Shown here one piece after another: positions 1 to 6,021 of a stretch of 8,644 nt of DNA. The translations under genes and the position numbers were made by a program. A model generated the notes under the pieces. It worked only from the letters and a program-made list of their open reading frames with translations. It did no database searches and was not told where the DNA came from. How positions within the stretch are numbered: position 1 is the stretch's first letter; each line of letters begins with the position of its first letter. The DNA lies in NCBI GenBank assembly GCA_031551595.1, contig JAVBNK010000089.1:1-8644 (forward strand). Reading direction: 5' to 3'. The stretch is from JAVBOW01 sp031551595 (GTDB lineage: Bacteria; Bacteroidota; Bacteroidia; Bacteroidales; Rikenellaceae).

Positions 1-69
1 CACCATCGCTCCGACAACCATAACCTTGACAGCCGCTGCGCCAAGCATTAATTTCGAGAATTTTTTCAT
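1..69 (-). CDS. N-terminus of a second Skp/OmpH-like periplasmic protein (partial)
   Basis: The gene starts with ATG at 69 and runs leftward off the window, so only 23 codons are visible. They encode a basic start (MKKFSK) followed by a hydrophobic stretch rich in Ala, Val, Gly and Met, which looks like a Sec signal peptide. The start lies 21 bases after the stop of the upstream skp-like gene, on the same strand, with no terminator between, so it should be the next cistron of the uppS-bamA-skp operon. Bacteroidota commonly carry two skp/ompH genes in tandem behind bamA, so a second OmpH-family chaperone is the likeliest identity. That rests on context and signal peptide only, because no diagnostic domain is visible. 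No clear Shine-Dalgarno is present; the 21-base spacer is A/T-rich. Confidence 0.6.
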   Translation of the reverse strand, partial: MKKFSKLMLGAAAVKVMVVGAMV

Positions 70-90
70 AAATGGCTTTTCGTTAAATGA

Positions 91-594
91 TTATTTTGCA
101 AGTTTAATGATTTCTTCCGTCTTATCCACCGACGGCGAGTAAAAAATCACCGAAGGGTTGCCCGTCACGTCGATCACCAGCGTGTAGCCGTTGGCTTCGG
201 CGTATTTACTGATTACTGCGAAAACAGCGTCCTGGATCGGTTTGATCAACTCCACGCGTTTTTTGATGATCTCGCCCTCAGCGCCGAATTTTTCTTCCTG
301 GTATTTTTCCACCTCCTTTTCGCGGGCGATGATGATCTCCTCGCGCTGACGGCGGGCGCTTTCGCTCATATAGGCTTTCTGGGCCTGGTATTCATTGAAC
401 AGTTTTTCGATCGAGGCGTAGTTCTGGTCGATCACGCCCTGGTACTGTTCGGCGAGTTTGTCGATCTGGGCGATGGCCTGGGTATAGCGCGGCAGGGCCT
501 TGAAAATCTTCTCGGTATTGACCACCATGTGTTTCTGTGCGAAAACTGCGGTGCAGGCTGCGGCGAGCGCAAGCGTCAAAAATATCTTTTTCAT
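91..594 (-). CDS. skp: OmpH/Skp family periplasmic chaperone
   Basis: This is a 167-residue secreted protein of the OmpH/Skp family, whose members hold unfolded outer-membrane proteins soluble in the periplasm and pass them to the BAM complex. Residues 1-19 form a Sec signal peptide (MKKIFLTLALAAACTAVFA) with likely cleavage before Gln20. A short beta segment (MVVNTEKIF) follows. Then comes a long, charged, heptad-like helical region (roughly 40-115, rich in Glu, Lys, Gln and Arg) that would form the coiled-coil tentacle, then a C-terminal return to the body (YTLVIDVTGNPSVIFYS). Length and layout match the family. The reading frame is open from a GTG at 600, but ATG at 594 puts the signal peptide exactly at the start and is preferred. 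Cys14 sits in an Ala-rich context, but the -3 position is Ala, so a lipoprotein is less likely. It lies 65 bases downstream of bamA on the same strand. Confidence 0.9.
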   Translation of the reverse strand: MKKIFLTLALAAACTAVFAQKHMVVNTEKIFKALPRYTQAIAQIDKLAEQYQGVIDQNYASIEKLFNEYQAQKAYMSESARRQREEIIIAREKEVEKYQEEKFGAEGEIIKKRVELIKPIQDAVFAVISKYAEANGYTLVIDVTGNPSVIFYSPSVDKTEEIIKLAK

Positions 595-659
595 GATCAC
601 AAATAGGTTAAGTTATACCGTTAAGACGCCATGCCGGACGTAAATGTTGCGTCCCGGGA
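595..659 (-). other. bamA-skp spacer, no convincing terminator
   Basis: This is a 65-base gap between the bamA stop and the skp start on the minus strand. It contains one short dyad (ggacg at 636-640 with cgtcc at 650-654, 9-base loop) with no following T-run on the minus strand. I see no TAnnTTTG box here. The sequence therefore favours read-through and co-transcription of skp with bamA. The weak hairpin could slow transcription or stabilise an mRNA end, but that is speculation. Confidence 0.4.
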
Positions 660-3185
660 TCAGAATTGTCCGCCGATCATGAAGTGGGGGTGTCCACCGC
701 TCCGTTTGCTGCTCCCGGGGATCTTGTCGAAACCGTAGGCCCAGTCGATCCCCAGCATTCCAACGATCGGCAGGTACATCCTCACGCCCACGCCCAGCGA
801 ACGCTTCAGCAGGAACGGATCGAACTCCTGCCACGAGCTGAACGCATTACCGCCCTCCGCAAAGACCAGGCCGTAGATCGTCGACGAGGGCTTCAGGATC
901 ACCGGGTAGCGCACCTCGACGGTGTACTTATTATAGGCGCGCGAGTATTGCGCCTCGTTCGTATAGGGGGTGAGCGAACTGTTTTCGTAGCCCCTCAGGC
1001 CGATCACGTCCACCCCGTAGACGTTATATCCCGACATGCCGTCGCCGCCCATCTCGTAGCCTTCGAACGGCGAAACCTTATGCGGGTCGTAGGCGCCCAG
1101 GTAGCCCATCTCGGCGCGTGCCATCAGCACGAGGTTCTGGCGGCGGTCGATCGGATAGTACCACTGGGCCTTCAGGCCCCATTTGTGGTATTCGATCCAG
1201 CGGTAGCGATCCTGGTCGGTCATGCCCGGATCGGAGTAATTTTTGCCGTCGAAAAGCGACCAGGGCGGGGTGAGCGTGAGCGAGATCGAGATATCGGAAC
1301 CCGAGCGCGGATAGATCGGCTGGTTGACGGTGCTGCGCCCGAACTGCGTGCGGATAGACAGGATGTTCGAACTGCCGGTCGACGGACGGAAGTAGGCCCA
1401 TTCCTTCATGTTATAGCGTTGGTACGACCCCTCCACATAGAGCGAAAAATAAGGGTCGGGCCACGTAAGGCGGCGTCCGAGGCCGGCCGAGAAACCGAAC
1501 GTGCGGAAATGCTTGTCGCCGCTCTGGTAGAAATAGTAGGCATCGGTTTCGGCCGAGTAATAGGTGCTGACGGTGAGCGAGTGGGGCTTTTTGCCGCCGA
1601 CCCACGGCTCGGTGAAGCTCACCGAGAAAGATTTGTAGTACGAGCCGTTACTCTGTGCGCGTACCGAAAGTTGCTGGCCCTGCCCCTGGGGATAAGGCCT
1701 CCACTGTCCTTTCTTGAAAAAATTCTTGATCGACACGTTATTCAGCTGCACCCCGACCGAGCCTACGAACATGCCTGCGCCCCAACCGCCCGATATTTCG
1801 AAACGGTCGCTGGCCTGCTCTTCCAGGGCGAACGAGATATCCACCAGCTCGGTAGTGACGGGCTGGATGTCGGGCGACATGGCCTCGGGATTGAAATGGC
1901 CCATGCCGGAAAGCTGGCGCATGGTGGCCATGATCAGTTCGCGGTTGTACAACTCGCCCGGGCGCACCATCAGCTCGCGGCGGATCACGTCGTCGTTCAC
2001 GCGCATGTTGCCGCTGATGTTCACCTCGTTGATCGAGGCCTGCTTACCTTCGAATATCTTGATCTGCAAATCGATCGAGTCCTTGCCGATGATCGTTTCG
2101 GCCGGGTCGATGCGGAAGAACAGGTAGCCGTTGTTCTGGTACTCGGAGTTGATCGACATGTCGTCCGGATTATCCTCCTTGCCGACCCCGAGGCGTTTGT
2201 TCATGGTCTTTTTGTCGTACAGGTCGCCCGGCTGGATGCCCAGCATCAGGCTCAGGCGCTCGGTCGGGTAGACGCTGTTGCCGACCCACGATATATTGCG
2301 GAAATAGTATTTATTGCCCTCCTCGACGGCGATTTTGATACCCATCCGCTTGTCGTTGATCGTATAGACCGAGTCGGTCACCACGTGGGCGTTGCGGTAG
2401 CCCTTCGAGTTATAGAAGTCGATCAGGTTTTCCTTATCTTCCTCGAAATCCTTGGTTTTAAGCTTGGCCCCCTTCCAGAATTTGAAACTTTTCTGGTGGG
2501 TTTTCTTGAGCGTGGAGCGCAGGCGGTTATCGGAAAAATCCTCGTTGCCTTCGAAGTCGATGCGGCCGATCTTGACCTTGTGGTTCTTGGTCACATGGAA
2601 CGCCACGCCCACGCCCGAGCCTATCGCCATCGTGGTATCGGTGGTGATCACCGGGTCGACCTGCACGTTCAGGAAACCCTTGTCCTCGTAATGGCGTTTG
2701 ATCAGGCCGATGTTCCGGTCGATCGTATAGGTCGACAATTCGGCTCCGCGGCGCAGCTGCAACTTGTCGATCAGGTCGGTCTTTTCACCCTTGCGCACAC
2801 CCGTCACGTCCCACGAAAAGACCCTCGGGCGTTCCTTGAGGTGGATTTCCACCACGATGCCGTCATTCTCGACCGGTTGGCCGAAGACCTTCACGTCCGA
2901 ATAGAGGCGCTGGTTCCAGAATTTGTTGATGGCCTGCGTGAAATAGTCGCCCGGCATATAGACCGTATCCCCGCGGTGGATCCCCGACAGGTTGGCCACC
3001 AATTCGGGGTCCTGGTATTTGGCGCCGAAAACCTTGATGTCACGCACCACGTATTTCTTTGGGCTGGCATAGTCGGCCATAGGGGCATTGGTTTTCAGTC
3101 CGGTCGTATCGGCCTGGGCATAGCCGCCGAGGCCCGCCGCGAGGGCCGCCACGGACAGCAGCAAGGTCTTCATCCTGTTTCTCAT
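660..3185 (-). CDS. bamA: Outer-membrane protein assembly factor BamA
   Basis: This is an 841-residue Omp85-family insertase, the central BAM component that folds beta-barrel proteins into the outer membrane. A signal peptide covers about residues 1-23 (cleavage near GYA/Q). Five POTRA domains can be traced by their recurrent pattern of a beta strand plus G-N or G-x segment: about 43-118, 120-202, 203-290, 293-381 (ISWVGNSVYP) and 383-457 (VNISGNMRVNDDV). The C-terminal barrel spans about 460-841. It contains the LRGY motif at 730-733, equivalent to the conserved VRGF/Y of loop L6, and ends in an aromatic beta-signal (HFMIGGQF with terminal Phe). The length is normal for Bacteroidota BamA. 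The start ATG directly abuts the uppS stop codon; a second in-frame ATG four codons later (3173) also precedes the hydrophobic core and is a possible alternative. The gene uses no TTA, CTA or TCA codons. Confidence 0.97.
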   Translation of the reverse strand: MRNRMKTLLLSVAALAAGLGGYAQADTTGLKTNAPMADYASPKKYVVRDIKVFGAKYQDPELVANLSGIHRGDTVYMPGDYFTQAINKFWNQRLYSDVKVFGQPVENDGIVVEIHLKERPRVFSWDVTGVRKGEKTDLIDKLQLRRGAELSTYTIDRNIGLIKRHYEDKGFLNVQVDPVITTDTTMAIGSGVGVAFHVTKNHKVKIGRIDFEGNEDFSDNRLRSTLKKTHQKSFKFWKGAKLKTKDFEEDKENLIDFYNSKGYRNAHVVTDSVYTINDKRMGIKIAVEEGNKYYFRNISWVGNSVYPTERLSLMLGIQPGDLYDKKTMNKRLGVGKEDNPDDMSINSEYQNNGYLFFRIDPAETIIGKDSIDLQIKIFEGKQASINEVNISGNMRVNDDVIRRELMVRPGELYNRELIMATMRQLSGMGHFNPEAMSPDIQPVTTELVDISFALEEQASDRFEISGGWGAGMFVGSVGVQLNNVSIKNFFKKGQWRPYPQGQGQQLSVRAQSNGSYYKSFSVSFTEPWVGGKKPHSLTVSTYYSAETDAYYFYQSGDKHFRTFGFSAGLGRRLTWPDPYFSLYVEGSYQRYNMKEWAYFRPSTGSSNILSIRTQFGRSTVNQPIYPRSGSDISISLTLTPPWSLFDGKNYSDPGMTDQDRYRWIEYHKWGLKAQWYYPIDRRQNLVLMARAEMGYLGAYDPHKVSPFEGYEMGGDGMSGYNVYGVDVIGLRGYENSSLTPYTNEAQYSRAYNKYTVEVRYPVILKPSSTIYGLVFAEGGNAFSSWQEFDPFLLKRSLGVGVRMYLPIVGMLGIDWAYGFDKIPGSSKRSGGHPHFMIGGQF

Positions 3186-3908
3186 CTATTTCTGGTCATT
3201 TATTAATCCGAATCTGCGGTTACGCTCCGCGTAGGCGTCCAGCGCGCGGTCGAAATCCTCCTCGCGGAAGTCCGGCCAAAGGGTTTGGGTAAAGTAAAGC
3301 TCGGCGTAGGCCGCCTGCCAGAGCATAAAATTGCTCAGGCGTTGCTCGCCCCCGGTACGGATGAGAAGGTCGGGGTCGGGGCATGGGTAGGTATAGAGTT
3401 GCGACTCGATGGTCCGGCCGGTAATCTGTTGCGGGTCGATCGCGCGGTCGGCAGCCTGTTGCGCCAAAAAACGCACGGCATGCACCAGTTCGCTTTTCGA
3501 GCTGTAATTGACAGCAAGCATCAGGGTAAGCGCCTCTCCGTCCACCGTTTCGCGTTCGGCCCGTTCGATGTGGCCGATCACCTTCCCCGGCAGTTCCGCC
3601 CGGTCGCCGATCATCCGCACGCGCACGCCCTGGGCGATCAGTTCGGGGCACTCCCTGACCACACTGTCACACAGCAGCTCCATGAGTGTATCGACCTCTT
3701 CCCGGGGCCGGCCCCAGTTTTCGGTCGAGAAAGCGTAGAGGGTCAGGTAGCGCACGCCGTGGCGCACAGCCGCACGCAACGCCGCCCGTACGCTCTCCAC
3801 GCCATTGGCATGGCCCCAGATGCGTTCGCGGCCGCGCTGTTGCGCCCAACGCCCGTTCCCGTCCATGATTATGGCTACGTGAGCGGGTATCTCCGTGCTT
3901 TTACCCAT
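3186..3908 (-). CDS. uppS: Isoprenyl transferase (undecaprenyl diphosphate synthase)
   Basis: This 240-residue cis-prenyltransferase condenses farnesyl diphosphate with isopentenyl diphosphates to make undecaprenyl diphosphate, the lipid carrier for peptidoglycan and glycan export. It is a cytosolic enzyme at the inner-membrane face. Family motifs are clear: IIMDGNGRWA with catalytic Asp16, GHANG with His33, YAFSTENWGRP (58-68), the isopentenyl-diphosphate binding segment DLLIRTGGEQRLSNF (180-194), and the C-terminal ELYFTQTLWPDF (203-214). The segment usually written NYGGR in proteobacterial UppS reads NYSSK here. The frame opens one codon earlier at a TTG (3911), but the ATG at 3908 is the better start. 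The TAG stop is immediately followed by the bamA ATG with no spacer, which suggests translational coupling. A perfect TAnnTTTG box lies just upstream, so uppS is probably the first gene of the operon. Confidence 0.96.
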   Translation of the reverse strand: MGKSTEIPAHVAIIMDGNGRWAQQRGRERIWGHANGVESVRAALRAAVRHGVRYLTLYAFSTENWGRPREEVDTLMELLCDSVVRECPELIAQGVRVRMIGDRAELPGKVIGHIERAERETVDGEALTLMLAVNYSSKSELVHAVRFLAQQAADRAIDPQQITGRTIESQLYTYPCPDPDLLIRTGGEQRLSNFMLWQAAYAELYFTQTLWPDFREEDFDRALDAYAERNRRFGLINDQK

Positions 3909-3928
3909 CAAATCTCAAGTCGAAAGCG

Positions 3929-3936
3929 CAAATATA
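3929..3936 (-). promoter_or_regulatory. Probable -7 promoter box of the uppS-bamA-skp operon
   Basis: Read on the minus strand, these bases are TATATTTG, followed by CG. This is a perfect match to the Bacteroidota primary-sigma -7 consensus TAnnTTTG. It lies in the 84-base gap between nadK and uppS. Transcription would start about 7 bases downstream, giving a leader of only about 14 bases before the uppS ATG. No TTTG -33 element is found at the usual 19-21 base spacing; the nearest TTTG is about 33 bases upstream. The call rests on the -7 match and its position. Confidence 0.5.
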
Positions 3937-3992
3937 ACATTAATAACCCGATATTCCGGCATTTCCCCCCAAAAATCTCTCGGCAGCACGCA

Positions 3993-4871
3993 CTACCCCT
4001 GGGTTTCACGCCGGTCGAAACCCCACATCATCTTATTCCTTAACGTATCGTAGAACGATATATTTTGCATCCGCACCAAAAAAACCGGATTTTTTGCTTT
4101 CGACAGCGTGAATCCCGCCCCGTCGGCCGCCGGGCGGGTCGTATTGTCCAGGGTGACATAGGGCGGTTCATGCCTTGCACGCACCCGGAACACCACTTCG
4201 CAGCGGTCGGGAATCACCACCGGACGCATCGTCAGGTTATGGGGCGCGATGGGCGAGATGACCAGGCATTCGCATCCCGGCGCCAGCACCGGCCCCCCGA
4301 CGCTCAGCGAGTAGGCCGTCGAGCCTGCGGGGGTCGAGAGCATCGCCCCGTCGCCCCAGTAGGTTGCCACCATTTCGCCGTCCACATAAACGTCCACGGC
4401 GATCATGCCCGCCCCGCCCCGCTGGATGGAGAACTCGTTGAACGCATACGGGAAATCCGGCTGCACGCCGAAATCGCCGCGGGCATGGACCAGCGTACGG
4501 GGTTCGGTATCGAAGCGGCCGGCGGCGAGGTCTTCGAACGCCTGCCCGATGCCCTCCAGCGGCACGTTGGCCAGGAAACCCAGCCGCCCCGAGTTGATGC
4601 CCAGCACGGCCACCCGCGCCTGGCCCACCATGCGCACGCAGTCCAGCAGCGTGCCGTCGCCGCCATAGCTCACCGCCACCCCTTCGGCATCCCCCGGAAT
4701 GAAGTCGTACTGCCGTTCTTCCGGCACGTCCAGCCCCGCCGCAGCCATCTGCGGCGCGAAGGTCCTGTTCACCCGCCATCCGGGCAGGTGGCGCTCCAAC
4801 ATGCCGTGCAGGCGGCACAGCCCCCCGGCCGTATGCTCCATATCGGGGCGGGAAAAGAGATAGATTTCCAT
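3993..4871 (-). CDS. nadK: NAD kinase
   Basis: This 292-residue ATP-NAD kinase phosphorylates NAD to NADP in the cytosol. The diagnostic GGDGT motif is at residues 70-74, preceded by a hydrophobic strand (GVAVSY). The conserved GINSGRLGFLA follows at 91-101, then the substrate-binding Asn145-Glu146 pair. Next is the second signature DGAMLSTPAGSTAYSLSVGGP (about 174-194), and then the SPIAPHNLTMRPVVIP segment (206-221). Length is normal for the family, and no key residue is missing. ATG at 4871 is the only sensible start and begins directly with a beta strand (MEIYLF). The gene reads toward uppS but is separated from it by 84 bases carrying a promoter box, so nadK and uppS may be separate units. 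It is divergent from pdxJ. Confidence 0.97.
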   Translation of the reverse strand: MEIYLFSRPDMEHTAGGLCRLHGMLERHLPGWRVNRTFAPQMAAAGLDVPEERQYDFIPGDAEGVAVSYGGDGTLLDCVRMVGQARVAVLGINSGRLGFLANVPLEGIGQAFEDLAAGRFDTEPRTLVHARGDFGVQPDFPYAFNEFSIQRGGAGMIAVDVYVDGEMVATYWGDGAMLSTPAGSTAYSLSVGGPVLAPGCECLVISPIAPHNLTMRPVVIPDRCEVVFRVRARHEPPYVTLDNTTRPAADGAGFTLSKAKNPVFLVRMQNISFYDTLRNKMMWGFDRRETQG

Positions 4872-4902
4872 ATCCGCGAAAAATTCCCTACTTTTACAGA
4901 CG

Positions 4903-4910
4903 CAAAAATA
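4903..4910 (-). promoter_or_regulatory. Probable -7 promoter box of nadK
   Basis: On the minus strand these bases read TATTTTTG, followed by CG, a perfect TAnnTTTG match. The box lies 31 bases upstream of the nadK ATG, implying a leader of roughly 25 bases. About 18 bases further upstream is a TTTT run that could serve as a degenerate -33 TTTG element. The surrounding sequence is markedly A/T-rich compared with the genes, as expected for a promoter. Confidence 0.5.
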
Positions 4911-4962
4911 CGATTTTAAATGATAAAACCCGTCGTGCGATCGGATTTGGCGTTTTTATCTT

Positions 4963-4995
4963 CCTGCCTTGTCCCGCAAGGCGGGCCGGCCCGCC
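4963..4995. repeat. Two overlapping GC-rich dyads upstream of pdxJ
   Basis: Two mutually exclusive inverted repeats share their bases. The first pairs 4963-4971 with 4977-4985: nine pairs including one G-T, around the 5-base loop tcccg, with core gccttg/caaggc. The second is a perfect 16-base palindrome at 4980-4995, made of GGCGGGCC and its complement, centred between 4987 and 4988. They lie between the divergent nadK and pdxJ genes, with the palindrome ending about 60 bases before the pdxJ ATG. No T-run follows on the plus strand, so this is not a standard terminator. An operator, or a folded leader of a pdxJ transcript, are the readings I consider possible. No clear TAnnTTTG box for pdxJ was found anywhere in 4872-5056. 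Confidence 0.45.
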
Positions 4996-5056
4996 GCCAC
5001 CCCCGGCGCAGGGCCGAAAACCAGTCGCGCGACATAGCAATCCGAGATTGACAAAT

Positions 5057-5770
5057 ATGACAAAATTAATCGTCAATATAAATAAAGTGGCCACCCTGCG
5101 CAACTCGCGCGGGGGGGACATCCCCAACGTGTTGCAGGTGGCGCTCGACTGCGAGCGCTTCGGCGCCGAAGGGATCACGGTGCATCCTCGTCCCGACGAG
5201 CGCCATATCCGCTACTCCGACGTACGCGAGCTGCGCGGCGCGATCACCACCGAATTCAACATCGAAGGCAATCCGGTGGACAAGTTCGTGGACCTTGTTT
5301 TAGAAGTGATCCCGGCGCAGGTGACGCTCGTCCCGGACGCTCCCGACGCCCTCACCTCGAACAACGGCTGGGATACGGTGCGGCACAAGGCTTACCTGCG
5401 CGAGATGTGCGACCTGCTGCGCTCGCGCGGCATCCGCACGTCGATCTTCCTGAATCCCGACGTGGACATGGTGCGTGCGGCCGCGGATTGCGGCTGCGAC
5501 CGCATCGAGCTCTACACCGAAAGCTACGCGGCAGGCTATGCCGCCGGGCGTGAACGTGCCGTCGCGCCGTTCCTCGCCGCGGCGCAGGAAGCGCAGCGCG
5601 TGGGCCTGGGCCTCAACGCAGGCCACGACCTGGGCCTGGAAAACCTGCGCTATTTCGCGCAGGCGATTCCCGGGCTGCTGGAGGTGTCGATCGGCCATGC
5701 ACTGATCGCCGACGCCCTCTACATGGGCCTGGAAACCACTATCGGCAAATACCTCGCCTGTTTGAAATAA
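5057..5770 (+). CDS. pdxJ: Pyridoxine 5'-phosphate synthase
   Basis: This 237-residue TIM-barrel enzyme condenses 1-deoxy-D-xylulose 5-phosphate with 3-amino-2-oxopropyl phosphate to form pyridoxine 5'-phosphate, the last ring-forming step of the DXP-dependent vitamin B6 pathway. Motifs visible are VNINKVATLRNSRGG (6-20), GITVHPRPDERHIR (39-52) with His43, FNIEGNP with Glu70, LVPDAPDALTSNNGW (91-105), and NAGHDLGLENL with His190. These match the catalytic His, Glu and His of the E. coli enzyme, and the C-terminal SIGHALIADAL supplies the phosphate-binding loop. The VNIDH of E. coli reads VNINK here, which I believe is common in Bacteroidota. The frame extends upstream to a TTG at 5048, but ATG at 5057 gives the normal N-terminus. 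It is divergent from nadK, and cca follows on the same strand after 251 bases. Confidence 0.97.
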   Translation: MTKLIVNINKVATLRNSRGGDIPNVLQVALDCERFGAEGITVHPRPDERHIRYSDVRELRGAITTEFNIEGNPVDKFVDLVLEVIPAQVTLVPDAPDALTSNNGWDTVRHKAYLREMCDLLRSRGIRTSIFLNPDVDMVRAAADCGCDRIELYTESYAAGYAAGRERAVAPFLAAAQEAQRVGLGLNAGHDLGLENLRYFAQAIPGLLEVSIGHALIADALYMGLETTIGKYLACLK

Positions 5771-6021
5771 AACCTGCCCCGATGATCGAAGCAATCGGTT
5801 CGCCACGCCGCCTCAGGCCTTTGGCAGCCATCGGAGGGCGCCTCCCGGCACCCGGGAGATCGGCGAACGGCACCGCGCTAAGTCCCGGCAGGCTGTTTCG
5901 CGCCCTACCCCAGCCCTCCGCGCCCGATGGCTGCGGGCCGACAGCCTCGCTTTACAACGCTGAAGACTAAGTTTACTCCTTAAATCCGACCATATTTCCA
6001 CTGCCGCGGATTCGAATAACA
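5771..6021. other. 251-base structured intergenic region between pdxJ and cca
   Basis: No convincing gene was found here. A 62-codon plus frame (5782-5970) and a 71-codon minus frame (5813-6028) are open, but both are Arg/Ala/Pro-rich, low-complexity and unlike any family I know. The left part (about 5776-5950) is very GC-rich and full of inverted repeats. The right part (about 5951-6021) is A/T-richer and looks like a leader for cca. No perfect TAnnTTTG box is present; the closest on the plus strand is TAAGTTTA at 5968-5975. No clear rho-independent terminator follows pdxJ. Possible identities are a structured untranslated leader or small RNA, or a dispersed repeat element; I cannot decide between them. 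Confidence 0.5.
5824..5934. repeat. Nested inverted repeats, candidate structured RNA or dispersed repeat
   Basis: An 11-base perfect inverted repeat (gcagccatcgg at 5824-5834 with its complement at 5924-5934) encloses two further perfect stems. The 7-base agggcgc at 5835-5841 pairs with 5900-5906. The 7-base ctcccgg at 5842-5848 pairs with 5852-5858 around a 3-base loop (cac). The three 5' arms are directly contiguous, so they could stack as one long helix. An alternative 7-base pairing, gttcgcc at 5798-5804 with ggcgaac at 5862-5868, crosses the outer stem and would form either a pseudoknot or a competing fold. The strand that would be transcribed is not known. I do not recognise a known RNA class: it lacks the hallmarks of tmRNA, RNase P RNA and SRP RNA that I looked for. 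Confidence 0.5.

Noticed and set aside
636..654. Hairpin between bamA and skp as a terminator
   Set aside because: The stem is only 5 bases with a 9-base loop and no T-run follows on the transcribed strand.
666..3206. 846-codon open frame on the plus strand across bamA
   Set aside because: It is exactly in register with bamA on the other strand, has a low-complexity His/Val/Arg/Asp-rich composition and starts at TTG. It exists because bamA avoids TTA, CTA and TCA codons. BamA itself is unmistakable.
4065..4919. 284-codon plus-strand frame opposite nadK
   Set aside because: It is the in-register antisense shadow of nadK with His/Arg-rich low-complexity sequence, and it crosses the nadK promoter.
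5771..6021. tmRNA, RNase P RNA, SRP RNA or tRNA in the pdxJ-cca gap
   Set aside because: I looked for the tRNA T-loop GGTTCRA context, a CCA end, the RNase P GAGGAAAGTCC-type core and the SRP GGAAG/AGCAG core, and found none.
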